A DNA stretch of 64,000 nucleotides from Stenotrophobium rhamnosiphilum (GTDB lineage: Bacteria > Pseudomonadota > Gammaproteobacteria > Nevskiales > Nevskiaceae). Positions 55,671 through 62,856 of this stretch are shown here, piece after piece. The translations under genes were made by a program, and so were the position numbers. The first letter of the stretch is position 1; each line of letters begins with the position of its first letter. The stretch spans positions 620,001 through 684,000 of the forward strand of contig NZ_QANS01000001.1 in the NCBI RefSeq assembly GCF_003052265.1, read 5' to 3'. The notes under the pieces are model-generated. The model did not search any database and had not been told where the DNA came from. It saw only the letters and a program-made list of their open reading frames with translations.

Positions 55671-56653
55671 TGAAACGCACACTCAAGGCCTATGTGCGTT
55701 CGTGGCCGATGAACGAACCATTCGTCATTGCACGCGGCGCACAGACTTCGGCGGATGTCGTCGTTGTTGAAATTGGCTACGGCAATCTCGTCGGGCGAGG
55801 CGAGGCTGCGGGCGTTATGTACGCTGGTGAAACGCCAGAGACGATGCTGCAACAGATTCAGCAGGTTCGTGAATCGGTTGAAAACGGCGTTGATCCCGCC
55901 GGTCTTCTGTCGCTATTGCCTGCGGGCGGTGCGCGCAACGCACTTGATGCTGCGTTGTGGGATTTGGAATCAAAAATAACGGGCGTCCGCGCTTGGCGTC
56001 GCGCTGGTCTGGATCGTGGCGATGCGATCACGACGGCGATCACCATTGGTATTCGTGCAATACCTGAATACGAAAAATCTGCACGCGTGTTGGCAAATAA
56101 CGCATGGATCAAGATCAAGGTCGATAAGACCGATCCGCTCGGCGCTGTGCGTGCTGTGCGTCTTGCTGCGCCGAATGCGAAATTGGTTGTCGATGCGAAT
56201 CAGGCTTGGACGGTTGAAGACCTGAAGAATTTTATGCCTGCGTTGCTTGAGCTCCGCGTTGATTTGTTGGAGCAGCCGGTGAAGGTTGGCTTTGATGATG
56301 GCTTGAGCGGATACGAAAGTCCGATCCCGATTTGCGCGGATGAATCCATTAATACCGTTGCAGATCTGCCGAGTCTGGTCGGTCGTTACAGTTTCATCAA
56401 CATCAAGCTCGACAAGACCGGCGGTTTAACCACGGCTCTGGAACTTGCGCGCGAAGCGCAGAAGCTGGGTTTCCGTTTGATGAGCGGCTGCATGTGTGGC
56501 GGCTCTCTGGCGATGGCGCCTGCGATGGTGTTGGCGCAGCTGTGCGAGATCAATGATCTCGACGGCCCGATGCTGCAATCAGAAGACTGGCCCGGTGGCA
56601 TCGTCTACAAGAATGGCGTGATGACGCCGCCATGGCCTGAATTCTGGGGATGA
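55670..56653 (+). CDS. dgcA: DgcA-type N-acetyl-amino acid racemase, copy 2
   Basis: A 327-residue enolase-superfamily enzyme, the paralogue of dgcA1 and of the same length. It has IKIKVDK with the paired lysines, VDANQAW, LLEQPV, ICADES and INIKLDKTGG at corresponding positions. ATG 55670 forms TAATG with the dgcN2 stop, so it is translationally coupled; a longer frame from 55613 overlaps dgcN2 and is not needed. It should racemise an N-acetyl-amino acid. It is 7 bp before an ACT-like small gene and in the same transcript as tdh and kbl, which differs from the serine-linked dgcA1. Confidence 0.85.
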   Translation: MKRTLKAYVRSWPMNEPFVIARGAQTSADVVVVEIGYGNLVGRGEAAGVMYAGETPETMLQQIQQVRESVENGVDPAGLLSLLPAGGARNALDAALWDLESKITGVRAWRRAGLDRGDAITTAITIGIRAIPEYEKSARVLANNAWIKIKVDKTDPLGAVRAVRLAAPNAKLVVDANQAWTVEDLKNFMPALLELRVDLLEQPVKVGFDDGLSGYESPIPICADESINTVADLPSLVGRYSFINIKLDKTGGLTTALELAREAQKLGFRLMSGCMCGGSLAMAPAMVLAQLCEINDLDGPMLQSEDWPGGIVYKNGVMTPPWPEFWG

Positions 56654-56660
56654 AAATCTT

Positions 56661-56951
56661 GTGGTGAAGTGCCGCTTTCAGATTTCTGCGGAAGCAGATC
56701 CGCTGGTTGCGGTGCGTGTTTTTCACCTGATCTCCGTGCGCAATGCAACGCCGGAGAAATTCAGTTTCGAAAAGAACGGCACACAGATTCGCATGACGCT
56801 GGACATGCTTTGCCGCGACGAGCCGACATCGCGTCTGTTGGAGTGCAAGTTCTTGAGTATTCCAACAGTCAATCAAGTGCTGCGAGTGGTGTTCCCCAAA
56901 GTGCTCGCAGGCAATGTTGATGAAACTCCAGCGCCAGCCTTTTGGATTTAA
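56661..56951 (+). CDS. Small ACT-like domain protein
   Basis: A 96-residue protein starting at GTG, 7 bp after dgcA2. The sequence KCRFQISAEADPLVAVRVFHLISV, then GTQIRMTLDMLCRDEPTSRLLECKFLSIPTVNQVLRV, follows the beta-alpha-beta-beta-alpha-beta order of ACT domains such as the small subunit of acetolactate synthase (IlvM). ACT domains bind amino acids to regulate an enzyme. A lone ACT protein in a D-amino acid operon could control DgcN or Tdh, but no partner is shown. The first operon has no counterpart. Confidence 0.6.
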   Translation: MVKCRFQISAEADPLVAVRVFHLISVRNATPEKFSFEKNGTQIRMTLDMLCRDEPTSRLLECKFLSIPTVNQVLRVVFPKVLAGNVDETPAPAFWI

Positions 56952-57019
56952 GCGCTATCTGGTTTGCGTATCAGCCTGAGTAGGCAATCGATTCGCAGCT
57001 TTCAATATGAGATGACACG

Positions 57020-58048
57020 ATGAAAGCACTCGTTAAGCAAGAAGCAAAAACAGGTCTTTGGCTCAAAGATGTTCCAGAGCCTGAGATCGGCATCAACGAT
57101 GTCCTCATTAAAGTGAAGCGCACCGCAATCTGCGGCACCGACATGCACATCTGGAATTGGGATGCGTGGGCGCAGAAAAACATTCCTGTGCCGATGGTCG
57201 TGGGTCACGAGTTCGTCGGTGAGATTGTTGAAGTCGGCTCCAACGTCAACGATTTTCATCCGGGCCAAATCGTTTCTGGCGAAGGCCATGTCGTCTGCGG
57301 TCGTTGCCGAAATTGTATGGCCGGTCGTCGTCATCTGTGTGCGCACACCAGTGGCATCGGCGTTAATCGTCCCGGCTCATTCGCTGAGTACGTGTCGTTG
57401 CCGATGGCGAATATCTGGGTGCATCGCGACGATATCGATCTGGATGTTGCAGCACTGTTTGATCCATTCGGCAACGCAGTTCATACGGCCTTGAGCTTTC
57501 CAGTTCTTGGAGAAGATGTGTTGATTGCGGGCGCTGGCCCCATCGGCATCATGGCAGCTGCGGTATGTCGTCATGCCGGTGCACGCCATGTTGTGATCAC
57601 TGACATCAATCCTGAACGCTTGCGTCTTGCGGTGAAGATGGGTGCGACGCGTGGCGTTGATGTGCGCACGGAAAAGCTTGCTGATGTGCAGAAGGAATTG
57701 GGCATGACAGAAGGCTTTGATGTGGGCCTTGAGATGTCCGGCAATCCATCTGCATTCCGCGATCTGTTGGAAAATCTTTGCCACGGCGCCAAAGTCGCCA
57801 TGCTTGGTATTCCGTCTGGCGAAGTCGCTATCGACTGGAATACGGTGATCTTCAAGATGCTGACGATCAAAGGCATCTATGGTCGTGAGATGTATGACAC
57901 CTGGTACAAGATGTCGACGATGATCGACTCGGGCCTCGATCTGCGCCCGATCATCACGCATCGCTTGCCTTACGCCGAGTTCGCCGATGGCTTCGATGCC
58001 ATGAATAGCGGCAAAGCGGCGAAGGTCATTCTTGATTGGTCGAAGTAG
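57020..58048 (+). CDS. tdh: L-threonine 3-dehydrogenase
   Basis: A 342-residue zinc alcohol dehydrogenase-family enzyme of E. coli Tdh length. The catalytic zinc ligands are C38, H63 and E64; the structural zinc cysteines are C93, C96, C99 and C107; the NAD fold has [10 protein letters not shown]. The C-terminal [23 protein letters not shown] is specific to Tdh. It oxidises L-threonine to 2-amino-3-ketobutyrate, the substrate of the next gene, 13 bp on. Its position after dgcN2-dgcA2 hints that this copy of the pathway feeds threonine catabolism. Confidence 0.97.
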   Translation: MKALVKQEAKTGLWLKDVPEPEIGINDVLIKVKRTAICGTDMHIWNWDAWAQKNIPVPMVVGHEFVGEIVEVGSNVNDFHPGQIVSGEGHVVCGRCRNCMAGRRHLCAHTSGIGVNRPGSFAEYVSLPMANIWVHRDDIDLDVAALFDPFGNAVHTALSFPVLGEDVLIAGAGPIGIMAAAVCRHAGARHVVITDINPERLRLAVKMGATRGVDVRTEKLADVQKELGMTEGFDVGLEMSGNPSAFRDLLENLCHGAKVAMLGIPSGEVAIDWNTVIFKMLTIKGIYGREMYDTWYKMSTMIDSGLDLRPIITHRLPYAEFADGFDAMNSGKAAKVILDWSK

Positions 58049-58061
58049 GGCGGATTGAACG

Positions 58062-59246
58062 ATGAATACGGCTTACCGCGACCACCTCACATCTGAGCTC
58101 GCCGCAATACGCGCGGCAGGTTTGTACAAAGGCGAGCGCGTCATTGAGACGCCGCAGAATAGTCATGTCGGTGTTTCAGGCAAGCGCCTGATTAATCTTT
58201 GTGCGAATAACTATCTGGGTTTGGCGCAAGACGAAGAAGTGCGTCAGGCGGCCATGCGCGGCTTGGAGACCTGGGGCTATGGCATGGCCTCGGTCCGTTT
58301 TATCTGCGGCACGCAGACGATTCACAAGCAGCTGGAAGCGACGCTATCCAAATTCTTGGGCATGGAGAGCACGATTCTCTATCCATCCTGCTTTGATGCA
58401 AACGGTGGTTTGTTCGAGACGCTGCTCACGGAAGCTGACGCCGTTATCTCTGATGAGTTGAATCACGCCAGCATCATCGACGGTGTTCGCTTGTGCAAAG
58501 CCAAGCGTTATCGCTATAGCAACAACAATATGGCGGACTTGGAGCAGAAGCTTCAGCAGGCGCGCAGTGATGGCGCTCGCTTTGTGCTGATCTCCAGCGA
58601 TGGTGTGTTCTCTATGGATGGGACCATTGCCCGCGTTGACGAGATTTGCGCATTGGCTGAGAAGTATCAAGCGCTGGTGCACATTGATGAAGCGCATGCC
58701 ACCGGATTCGTTGGTAGCAGCGGCAGAGGCACTCACGAATATCGTCAGTGCATCGGCAAGGTCGACATCATCACCGGCACGCTAGGCAAGGCCTTAGGTG
58801 GTGCCAGCGGTGGATTTACTGCCGCCAGCAGCGAAATCGTTGAGATGCTGCGTCAGCGCTCGCGGCCTTATTTATTCTCCAATACCGTTCCGCCCGTCGT
58901 CGTTGCTGGAGCCATCAAGGCATTGGAGATTGCAGAAAGCGCCAATCATCTGCGAGCGGCACTGAAACGAAATGGCGAGCACTTCCGTAAAGGATTGACT
59001 GCTGCCGGATTTGAATTGCTGCCCGGTGAACATCCCATCATCCCGGTGATGCTGCACGACGCTACGCTCGCAGCGAAAGTCGCTGAGGGTTTGTTAGCTG
59101 AGGGCGTTTACGTCACCGCGTTCTCATATCCAGTCGTGCCAAAAGGCAAAGCACGCATCCGCACGCAGATGTCAGCAGCGCACACGCTTGATGAGTTAGA
59201 TCAAGCGATCGCTGCGTTCACCGCGGTGAAAAAGAGATTGATGTAA
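58062..59246 (+). CDS. kbl: 2-amino-3-ketobutyrate CoA ligase (glycine C-acetyltransferase)
   Basis: A 394-residue PLP enzyme of the alpha-oxoamine synthase family. Signature stretches are [42 protein letters not shown] and the PLP lysine K243 in [12 protein letters not shown]. It splits 2-amino-3-ketobutyrate with CoA into glycine and acetyl-CoA. It forms the normal tdh-kbl pair and ends the dgcN2 operon. The next gene, ridA, converges with a 9-bp gap. Confidence 0.97.
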   Translation: MNTAYRDHLTSELAAIRAAGLYKGERVIETPQNSHVGVSGKRLINLCANNYLGLAQDEEVRQAAMRGLETWGYGMASVRFICGTQTIHKQLEATLSKFLGMESTILYPSCFDANGGLFETLLTEADAVISDELNHASIIDGVRLCKAKRYRYSNNNMADLEQKLQQARSDGARFVLISSDGVFSMDGTIARVDEICALAEKYQALVHIDEAHATGFVGSSGRGTHEYRQCIGKVDIITGTLGKALGGASGGFTAASSEIVEMLRQRSRPYLFSNTVPPVVVAGAIKALEIAESANHLRAALKRNGEHFRKGLTAAGFELLPGEHPIIPVMLHDATLAAKVAEGLLAEGVYVTAFSYPVVPKGKARIRTQMSAAHTLDELDQAIAAFTAVKKRLM

Positions 59247-59255
59247 GTCGTATGG

Positions 59256-59651
59256 CTACTTCTGTGAAGCGCCCGCATAAGCCGTCGCTTCGATCTCTAC
59301 CTTTGCGCCGGGAATCAGCAAATCACTGACTACCGTTGAGCGAGCGGGTGGGTTGTTCGGGAAGTACTCGCGGTAGGTGTTGTTGAAAGCCGCAAAATCC
59401 GCCTTGTCCGTAATCCACACGCTGACCTTAACAATAGCGTCGAGGCCCACGCCTGCTTGCCCAAGAATGGTGCGAATGCGCTCAATGGCTTGTCGCGTTT
59501 GTGCAGTGATGTCATCGGCGACCAATACACCTTTGTCATCAAGGCCCAACTGGCCCGATGCAAAAACAAAATCCCCAGCGCGAACAGCAGGCGTGAGAGG
59601 CACTGTGCTGCCATTGGCCAGAACCATGGGTTTGCCGATGTATTGGATCAC
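59256..59651 (-). CDS. ridA: RidA-family enamine/imine deaminase
   Basis: A 131-residue RidA/YjgF protein starting at GTG 59651. The conserved parts are FVFASGQLGLDDKG, the DAIVKVSVWITDKADFAAFNNTYREYF segment, the catalytic Arg in PPARSTVV (about 105) and VEIEATAYA. It hydrolyses reactive imines and enamines, such as 2-aminoacrylate from serine dehydratase and imino acids from D-amino acid dehydrogenase, both encoded nearby. It has its own regulon site 67 bp upstream, on the opposite strand from kbl. Confidence 0.93.
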   Translation of the reverse strand: MIQYIGKPMVLANGSTVPLTPAVRAGDFVFASGQLGLDDKGVLVADDITAQTRQAIERIRTILGQAGVGLDAIVKVSVWITDKADFAAFNNTYREYFPNNPPARSTVVSDLLIPGAKVEIEATAYAGASQK

Positions 59652-59710
59652 TGTTTTATCCGTGTATGAATGTCTAAAGCGCAGTGTCGGATAAAAGAGC
59701 TATCGGCAGA

Positions 59711-59732
59711 TACCAAGAAAACACCGGAATTG
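59711..59732 (-). promoter_or_regulatory. Candidate regulon site before ridA
   Basis: On the minus strand CAATTCCGGTGTTTTCTTGG, 67 bp upstream of the GTG start, is the cleanest copy of the shared motif and is used as its reference. It agrees with the site before M81 copy 1 at 19 of 22 positions. Confidence 0.65.
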
Positions 59733-59844
59733 AAAATAAACCTGCGGTACCTGCGCAATGGGTTTGATATTGGCAACGCTATTGCATGAATAAGGTGGAG
59801 CGCAGTGGCCCAAATCGATCCCAATATGCGCACTTTGTTGGCGT

Positions 59845-59864
59845 TACGGGGAAACACCTAATTT
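59845..59864. promoter_or_regulatory. Additional regulon-like half site
   Basis: TACGGGGAAACACCTAATTT shares 13 of 14 bases of its first part with the transporter-operon site at 44087. It lies 92 bp before the orphan GerE gene and about 200 bp before ridA. The 304 bp between these genes (59652-59955) otherwise contain no gene. Confidence 0.45.
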
Positions 59865-59955
59865 TTTCGAAAACCGCAACGTAAAAGTAATATTCGTACA
59901 CAATTTTCCATCGAGAACTTTGCATCTTCTGCTTACCGCACTAATAGGTAGCCTA

Positions 59956-60309
59956 ATGTCATTTTCCAATGAGTCATTTCTGGCACAAACACATGCTCAA
60001 GGTTATGGAGACATGTTCAATGGCTACGGTTCTTTTGTCGTCGTTGTTTCTGATTCCACGCAAGTGCCAGCGGTGCAGGCCTACAAAGCCCCAGCAGCTA
60101 ATACTTCTCTTCTTGGATTTCTGACGCCGCGCGAAATAGAAATTCTCGAGCTACTCGGAACAGGACTATCCGTTAAAGGCGCTGCACGAGAGTTGGCCAT
60201 TTCTCCAGGCACAGTGAAATGGCATGTTAAAAACATTTACTACAAACTCGGCGCAAGCTCTCGCGAAGATGCTTTGTTGAAAGCGCGTCTGCGGAAAATT
60301 ATTGAATAG
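59956..60309 (+). CDS. Orphan GerE/LuxR-type DNA-binding protein
   Basis: A 117-residue protein. The N-terminal 50 residues are unlike any sensor domain I know. The C-terminal helix-turn-helix reads LTPREIEILELLGTGLSVKGAARELAISPGTVKWHVKNIYYKLGASSREDALLKARL and is close to that of the MalT-like regulator at 25454. The usual SNKEIA is SVKGAA. ATG 59956 behind GGTAG is chosen; a TTG at 59920 is possible. It may be a second regulator of the island, or of the next genes, which point the other way. Confidence 0.8.
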   Translation: MSFSNESFLAQTHAQGYGDMFNGYGSFVVVVSDSTQVPAVQAYKAPAANTSLLGFLTPREIEILELLGTGLSVKGAARELAISPGTVKWHVKNIYYKLGASSREDALLKARLRKIIE

Positions 60310-60327
60310 TGGCAGCTATACCTGCTG

Positions 60328-61077
60328 TCAGCGAGAAACAAAATCTCTGATACGAAAAGCAGTTCTTTCTGAAAGGTAAGTTCCAAGCTCACTTATATTT
60401 GAAAAATCGGTTTGAATATCCAGTGGACCGATTTCAGTGTCTCGCCGTATTTCTAATCGGTATGTAGAGCCTTCCCGCGTTATTGTCGCGAATCTTTCCA
60501 ATATGAGATTGCTCTCTTTCGATGCTATTGCGGCTCGAAGAGAGGGCTGACTTTGCATCTTTAAAGCGACTTGCTGCTCCAAGTGACGCTGCCTCTCTGC
60601 GCTACCCCATGCTGGATAAGAATAAATCTGTAGCCCTGCTGGAGGTTCGCTAAGGACATTGATCTTATAGTTGAAGTACAGCGGAGTAAAAAGGAACGTC
60701 CATAGTCCGGAAAACCACGTTGTTTGATCCCGCGAAGACGCGAGTAATTTGTTCATTCGATTTCGAGCCATGAAGCCCCAAGTAAGAAGTGAGATGGTCA
60801 AAATCCAATCTACTACCCCACCTGTATTTTCTATGGCAGCATTCTCTTGAAAGATAAAATGGCCAATGGACAAAGTAATAGAGCTATATGAAAGTAAGAA
60901 GAGCGTTGCGTTAAGGATCGCGGGAATACGTTCCTCTTGCCCCAATCGTTGATTAATAGCCTTGGACTGTTTGGCGCAATAGTGTGCAATGTAAGCGCCA
61001 AATGTGATGCCGCTGAGAAAGAAGAGCAGGGTAGTACTGTGAACTCGAAGTCCTCTGATTAAATCTTCTTGCGGCAT
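60328..61077 (-). CDS. Membrane protein of unknown function
   Basis: A 249-residue protein with about four membrane segments in the first 160 residues (for example TLLFFLSGITFGAYIAHYCA, ILNATLFLLSYSSITLSIGHFIF, WILTISLLTWGFMA, LWTFLFTPLYFNYKINVL). A soluble tail (about 165-249) ends IGPLDIQTDFSNISELGTYLSERTAFRIRDFVSR. I do not recognise a family. Base composition is more AT-rich than in its neighbours, which may mean recent transfer. It converges on the orphan GerE gene and lies 54 bp from the next small gene on the same strand. Confidence 0.6.
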   Translation of the reverse strand: MPQEDLIRGLRVHSTTLLFFLSGITFGAYIAHYCAKQSKAINQRLGQEERIPAILNATLFLLSYSSITLSIGHFIFQENAAIENTGGVVDWILTISLLTWGFMARNRMNKLLASSRDQTTWFSGLWTFLFTPLYFNYKINVLSEPPAGLQIYSYPAWGSAERQRHLEQQVALKMQSQPSLRAAIASKESNLILERFATITREGSTYRLEIRRDTEIGPLDIQTDFSNISELGTYLSERTAFRIRDFVSR

Positions 61078-61131
61078 GAAATCTTCCTGATTAATTGCAC
61101 AGAGTCTAATAAAGATTTCAAATCACTTCTA

Positions 61132-61512
61132 TTACAAATAAACCGAGACCAAAAAGTCACGTACTTCCTGACTGTCGCAGTCCGCTTGATCAAAAATTAT
61201 CTTCTTGAACGTTGATTCAATCCGGTCAACTGCATCCTTATCTGGCGCATTGGTTTCTTTGAGCTTCGCATAAGTCACTTCACCGCTACTGTTTATTGCG
61301 AAGTCGATTTTAAAATCGATAATCCCACGCACTCTTTCTGCGCCACTGATCGCAACGCCGATCACGACCCTGTTGGACTGTACGTCGCGTTTGAGCGCTT
61401 GTTCTGTTCGAGCGACGCAGCCGCCCGCGTGTGCATCACTCAAGAACGTTAGCGCAAAGGCTAAGCAGAGCGTGCTAGCTCGTAAGTAGCGTTTTGAATT
61501 TGACTGAGACAT
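61132..61512 (-). CDS. Small secreted protein, TonB-C/AgmX-like fold
   Basis: A 126-residue exported protein starting MSQSNSKRYLRAS at ATG 61512, with a signal peptide cut near AHA-GGC. The mature part has VVIGVAISGAERVRGIIDFKIDFAINSSGEVTYAKL followed by DAVDRIESTFKKIIFDQADC. This resembles the C-terminal domain of TonB-like or AgmX/PglI proteins, without a TonB stem. Two or three cysteines may pair. It reads in the same direction as the membrane protein gene that follows it. Confidence 0.55.
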   Translation of the reverse strand: MSQSNSKRYLRASTLCLAFALTFLSDAHAGGCVARTEQALKRDVQSNRVVIGVAISGAERVRGIIDFKIDFAINSSGEVTYAKLKETNAPDKDAVDRIESTFKKIIFDQADCDSQEVRDFLVSVYL

Positions 61513-61595
61513 GCGCCGGTTGGACCTGAATTCCAATATATCGATGAAGCGATTTCTGGAAGCGATCCTACCAAAGGCGACAACAAGAATTTTGA

Positions 61596-62834
61596 TTAAG
61601 CGGTTATATCGAAAGCACTACTCTGCGCAATCGGACGCAGATAGTGAAATTGCGCGCGTTCATCGCTGGTGGAGAAGAAGGCGGCGACCACGTCACGTGT
61701 GGGTGAGACGTAGAGCGCTTGGCCATGGAATCCTGCCTTGAACATATCGCCGTCTCGGAAAACGGCGTCCCATTGCCATGAGCAGGCCTCGGGTGATTCG
61801 CCAAACCATTCCGTAAGTGTGGGTCGCTTGGCTGACAGTGGATACAAATTCGGCCGACCGCCGTTCTGGATCATTCGCAGCACTTCTTTCGAGATCACTG
61901 GACGTTGCCGCTGTCCGGTGGGAGTGAAGGCCAAGCCCAGTCGGGCAAGATCGCGCAGGCTTGAAGAAAACATGCCGTGTGCAATCGCGTTTCCTTGAGG
62001 CGCGAGACCCATCATGCCGTTTTGTTCTGCTCCGATTCGCGACCATATGCGCTCGCTAAGCACATCTGCGTAGCGGCGGCCTGTCACTTTTTCGATGATC
62101 AGTCCGAGCATATTGGTATTGGCGGACGAGTATTCAAAGACTTCGCCTGCAGGCCGTTTGCGGGTCATGCTGAGAAGCGCTTCGTTGTGCGTCAGCATTT
62201 CGCGACCATCTTCAGGTTCAAGAATTCGCTCGGCCATGATGAGACGACTTAATTCTGATTGAGGTGAAGCGTAGGAACTGATTTCCAATTCTTCGGCATT
62301 GATTCCGCTGCAATGATCGGCGACGTCTTGAACCGACGTACCTTGCCATCCGCTGGCTGCGAACTCTGGAAGAAAATACTCAACCGGGCGCGTCGGATCT
62401 AACACTCCATCGCAGACCAGCATCGCGGCGAGGGTGCCAGCGAGCACTTTCGCGCTAGACCACCAGAGATGATTGTCTTCAGGACGCATGCCCGGATAGC
62501 GCTCAAAGACGATGCGTCCGCGATGCAACACGATAAAGCCCTGCACACGAGAGCGAGGGTCATTCAGAAGTTGATCAAGCGTCAGTTCGCCCAACGCCGT
62601 GCATGCGCTAACGGCGCCAATGCTGCCCTCAATGTCGATGTCAGCGGCGAGGGGAAGATCCATCACCGCACCCCCTCGCGCAACGACTTGGTGCGGGAAG
62701 AACTGCGGCATGTTGAGATACATGTAAAGCGCCTGCTCGCCAGCGACGGCGATGTTGTTGGCGCGATACTGTCGCTGCAGATCGTAGGCTTCTTCAGCAG
62801 AGAAGCCACGCTTGGCGCGCTCGAATTCGCTCAT
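61596..62834 (-). CDS. Beta-lactamase-fold serine hydrolase (third copy of the class in this window)
   Basis: A 412-residue serine hydrolase with S126-S-A-K129 and the tyrosine of FEYSSANTN (about 232), and HGQ as the third motif. The YSS form, in place of YxN, is like EstB and 6-aminohexanoate-dimer hydrolase. It might cut amides or esters rather than beta-lactams. The ATG at 62834 follows GGAGTTTTG; an open frame reaches 62978 but only overlaps the neighbouring MFS gene. No signal peptide is seen, so it works in the cytoplasm. It follows the MFS transporter gene by 22 bp in one operon. Confidence 0.82.
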   Translation of the reverse strand: MSEFERAKRGFSAEEAYDLQRQYRANNIAVAGEQALYMYLNMPQFFPHQVVARGGAVMDLPLAADIDIEGSIGAVSACTALGELTLDQLLNDPRSRVQGFIVLHRGRIVFERYPGMRPEDNHLWWSSAKVLAGTLAAMLVCDGVLDPTRPVEYFLPEFAASGWQGTSVQDVADHCSGINAEELEISSYASPQSELSRLIMAERILEPEDGREMLTHNEALLSMTRKRPAGEVFEYSSANTNMLGLIIEKVTGRRYADVLSERIWSRIGAEQNGMMGLAPQGNAIAHGMFSSSLRDLARLGLAFTPTGQRQRPVISKEVLRMIQNGGRPNLYPLSAKRPTLTEWFGESPEACSWQWDAVFRDGDMFKAGFHGQALYVSPTRDVVAAFFSTSDERAQFHYLRPIAQSSAFDITA

Positions 62835-62856
62835 CAAAACTCCATTGTCGAATCGT

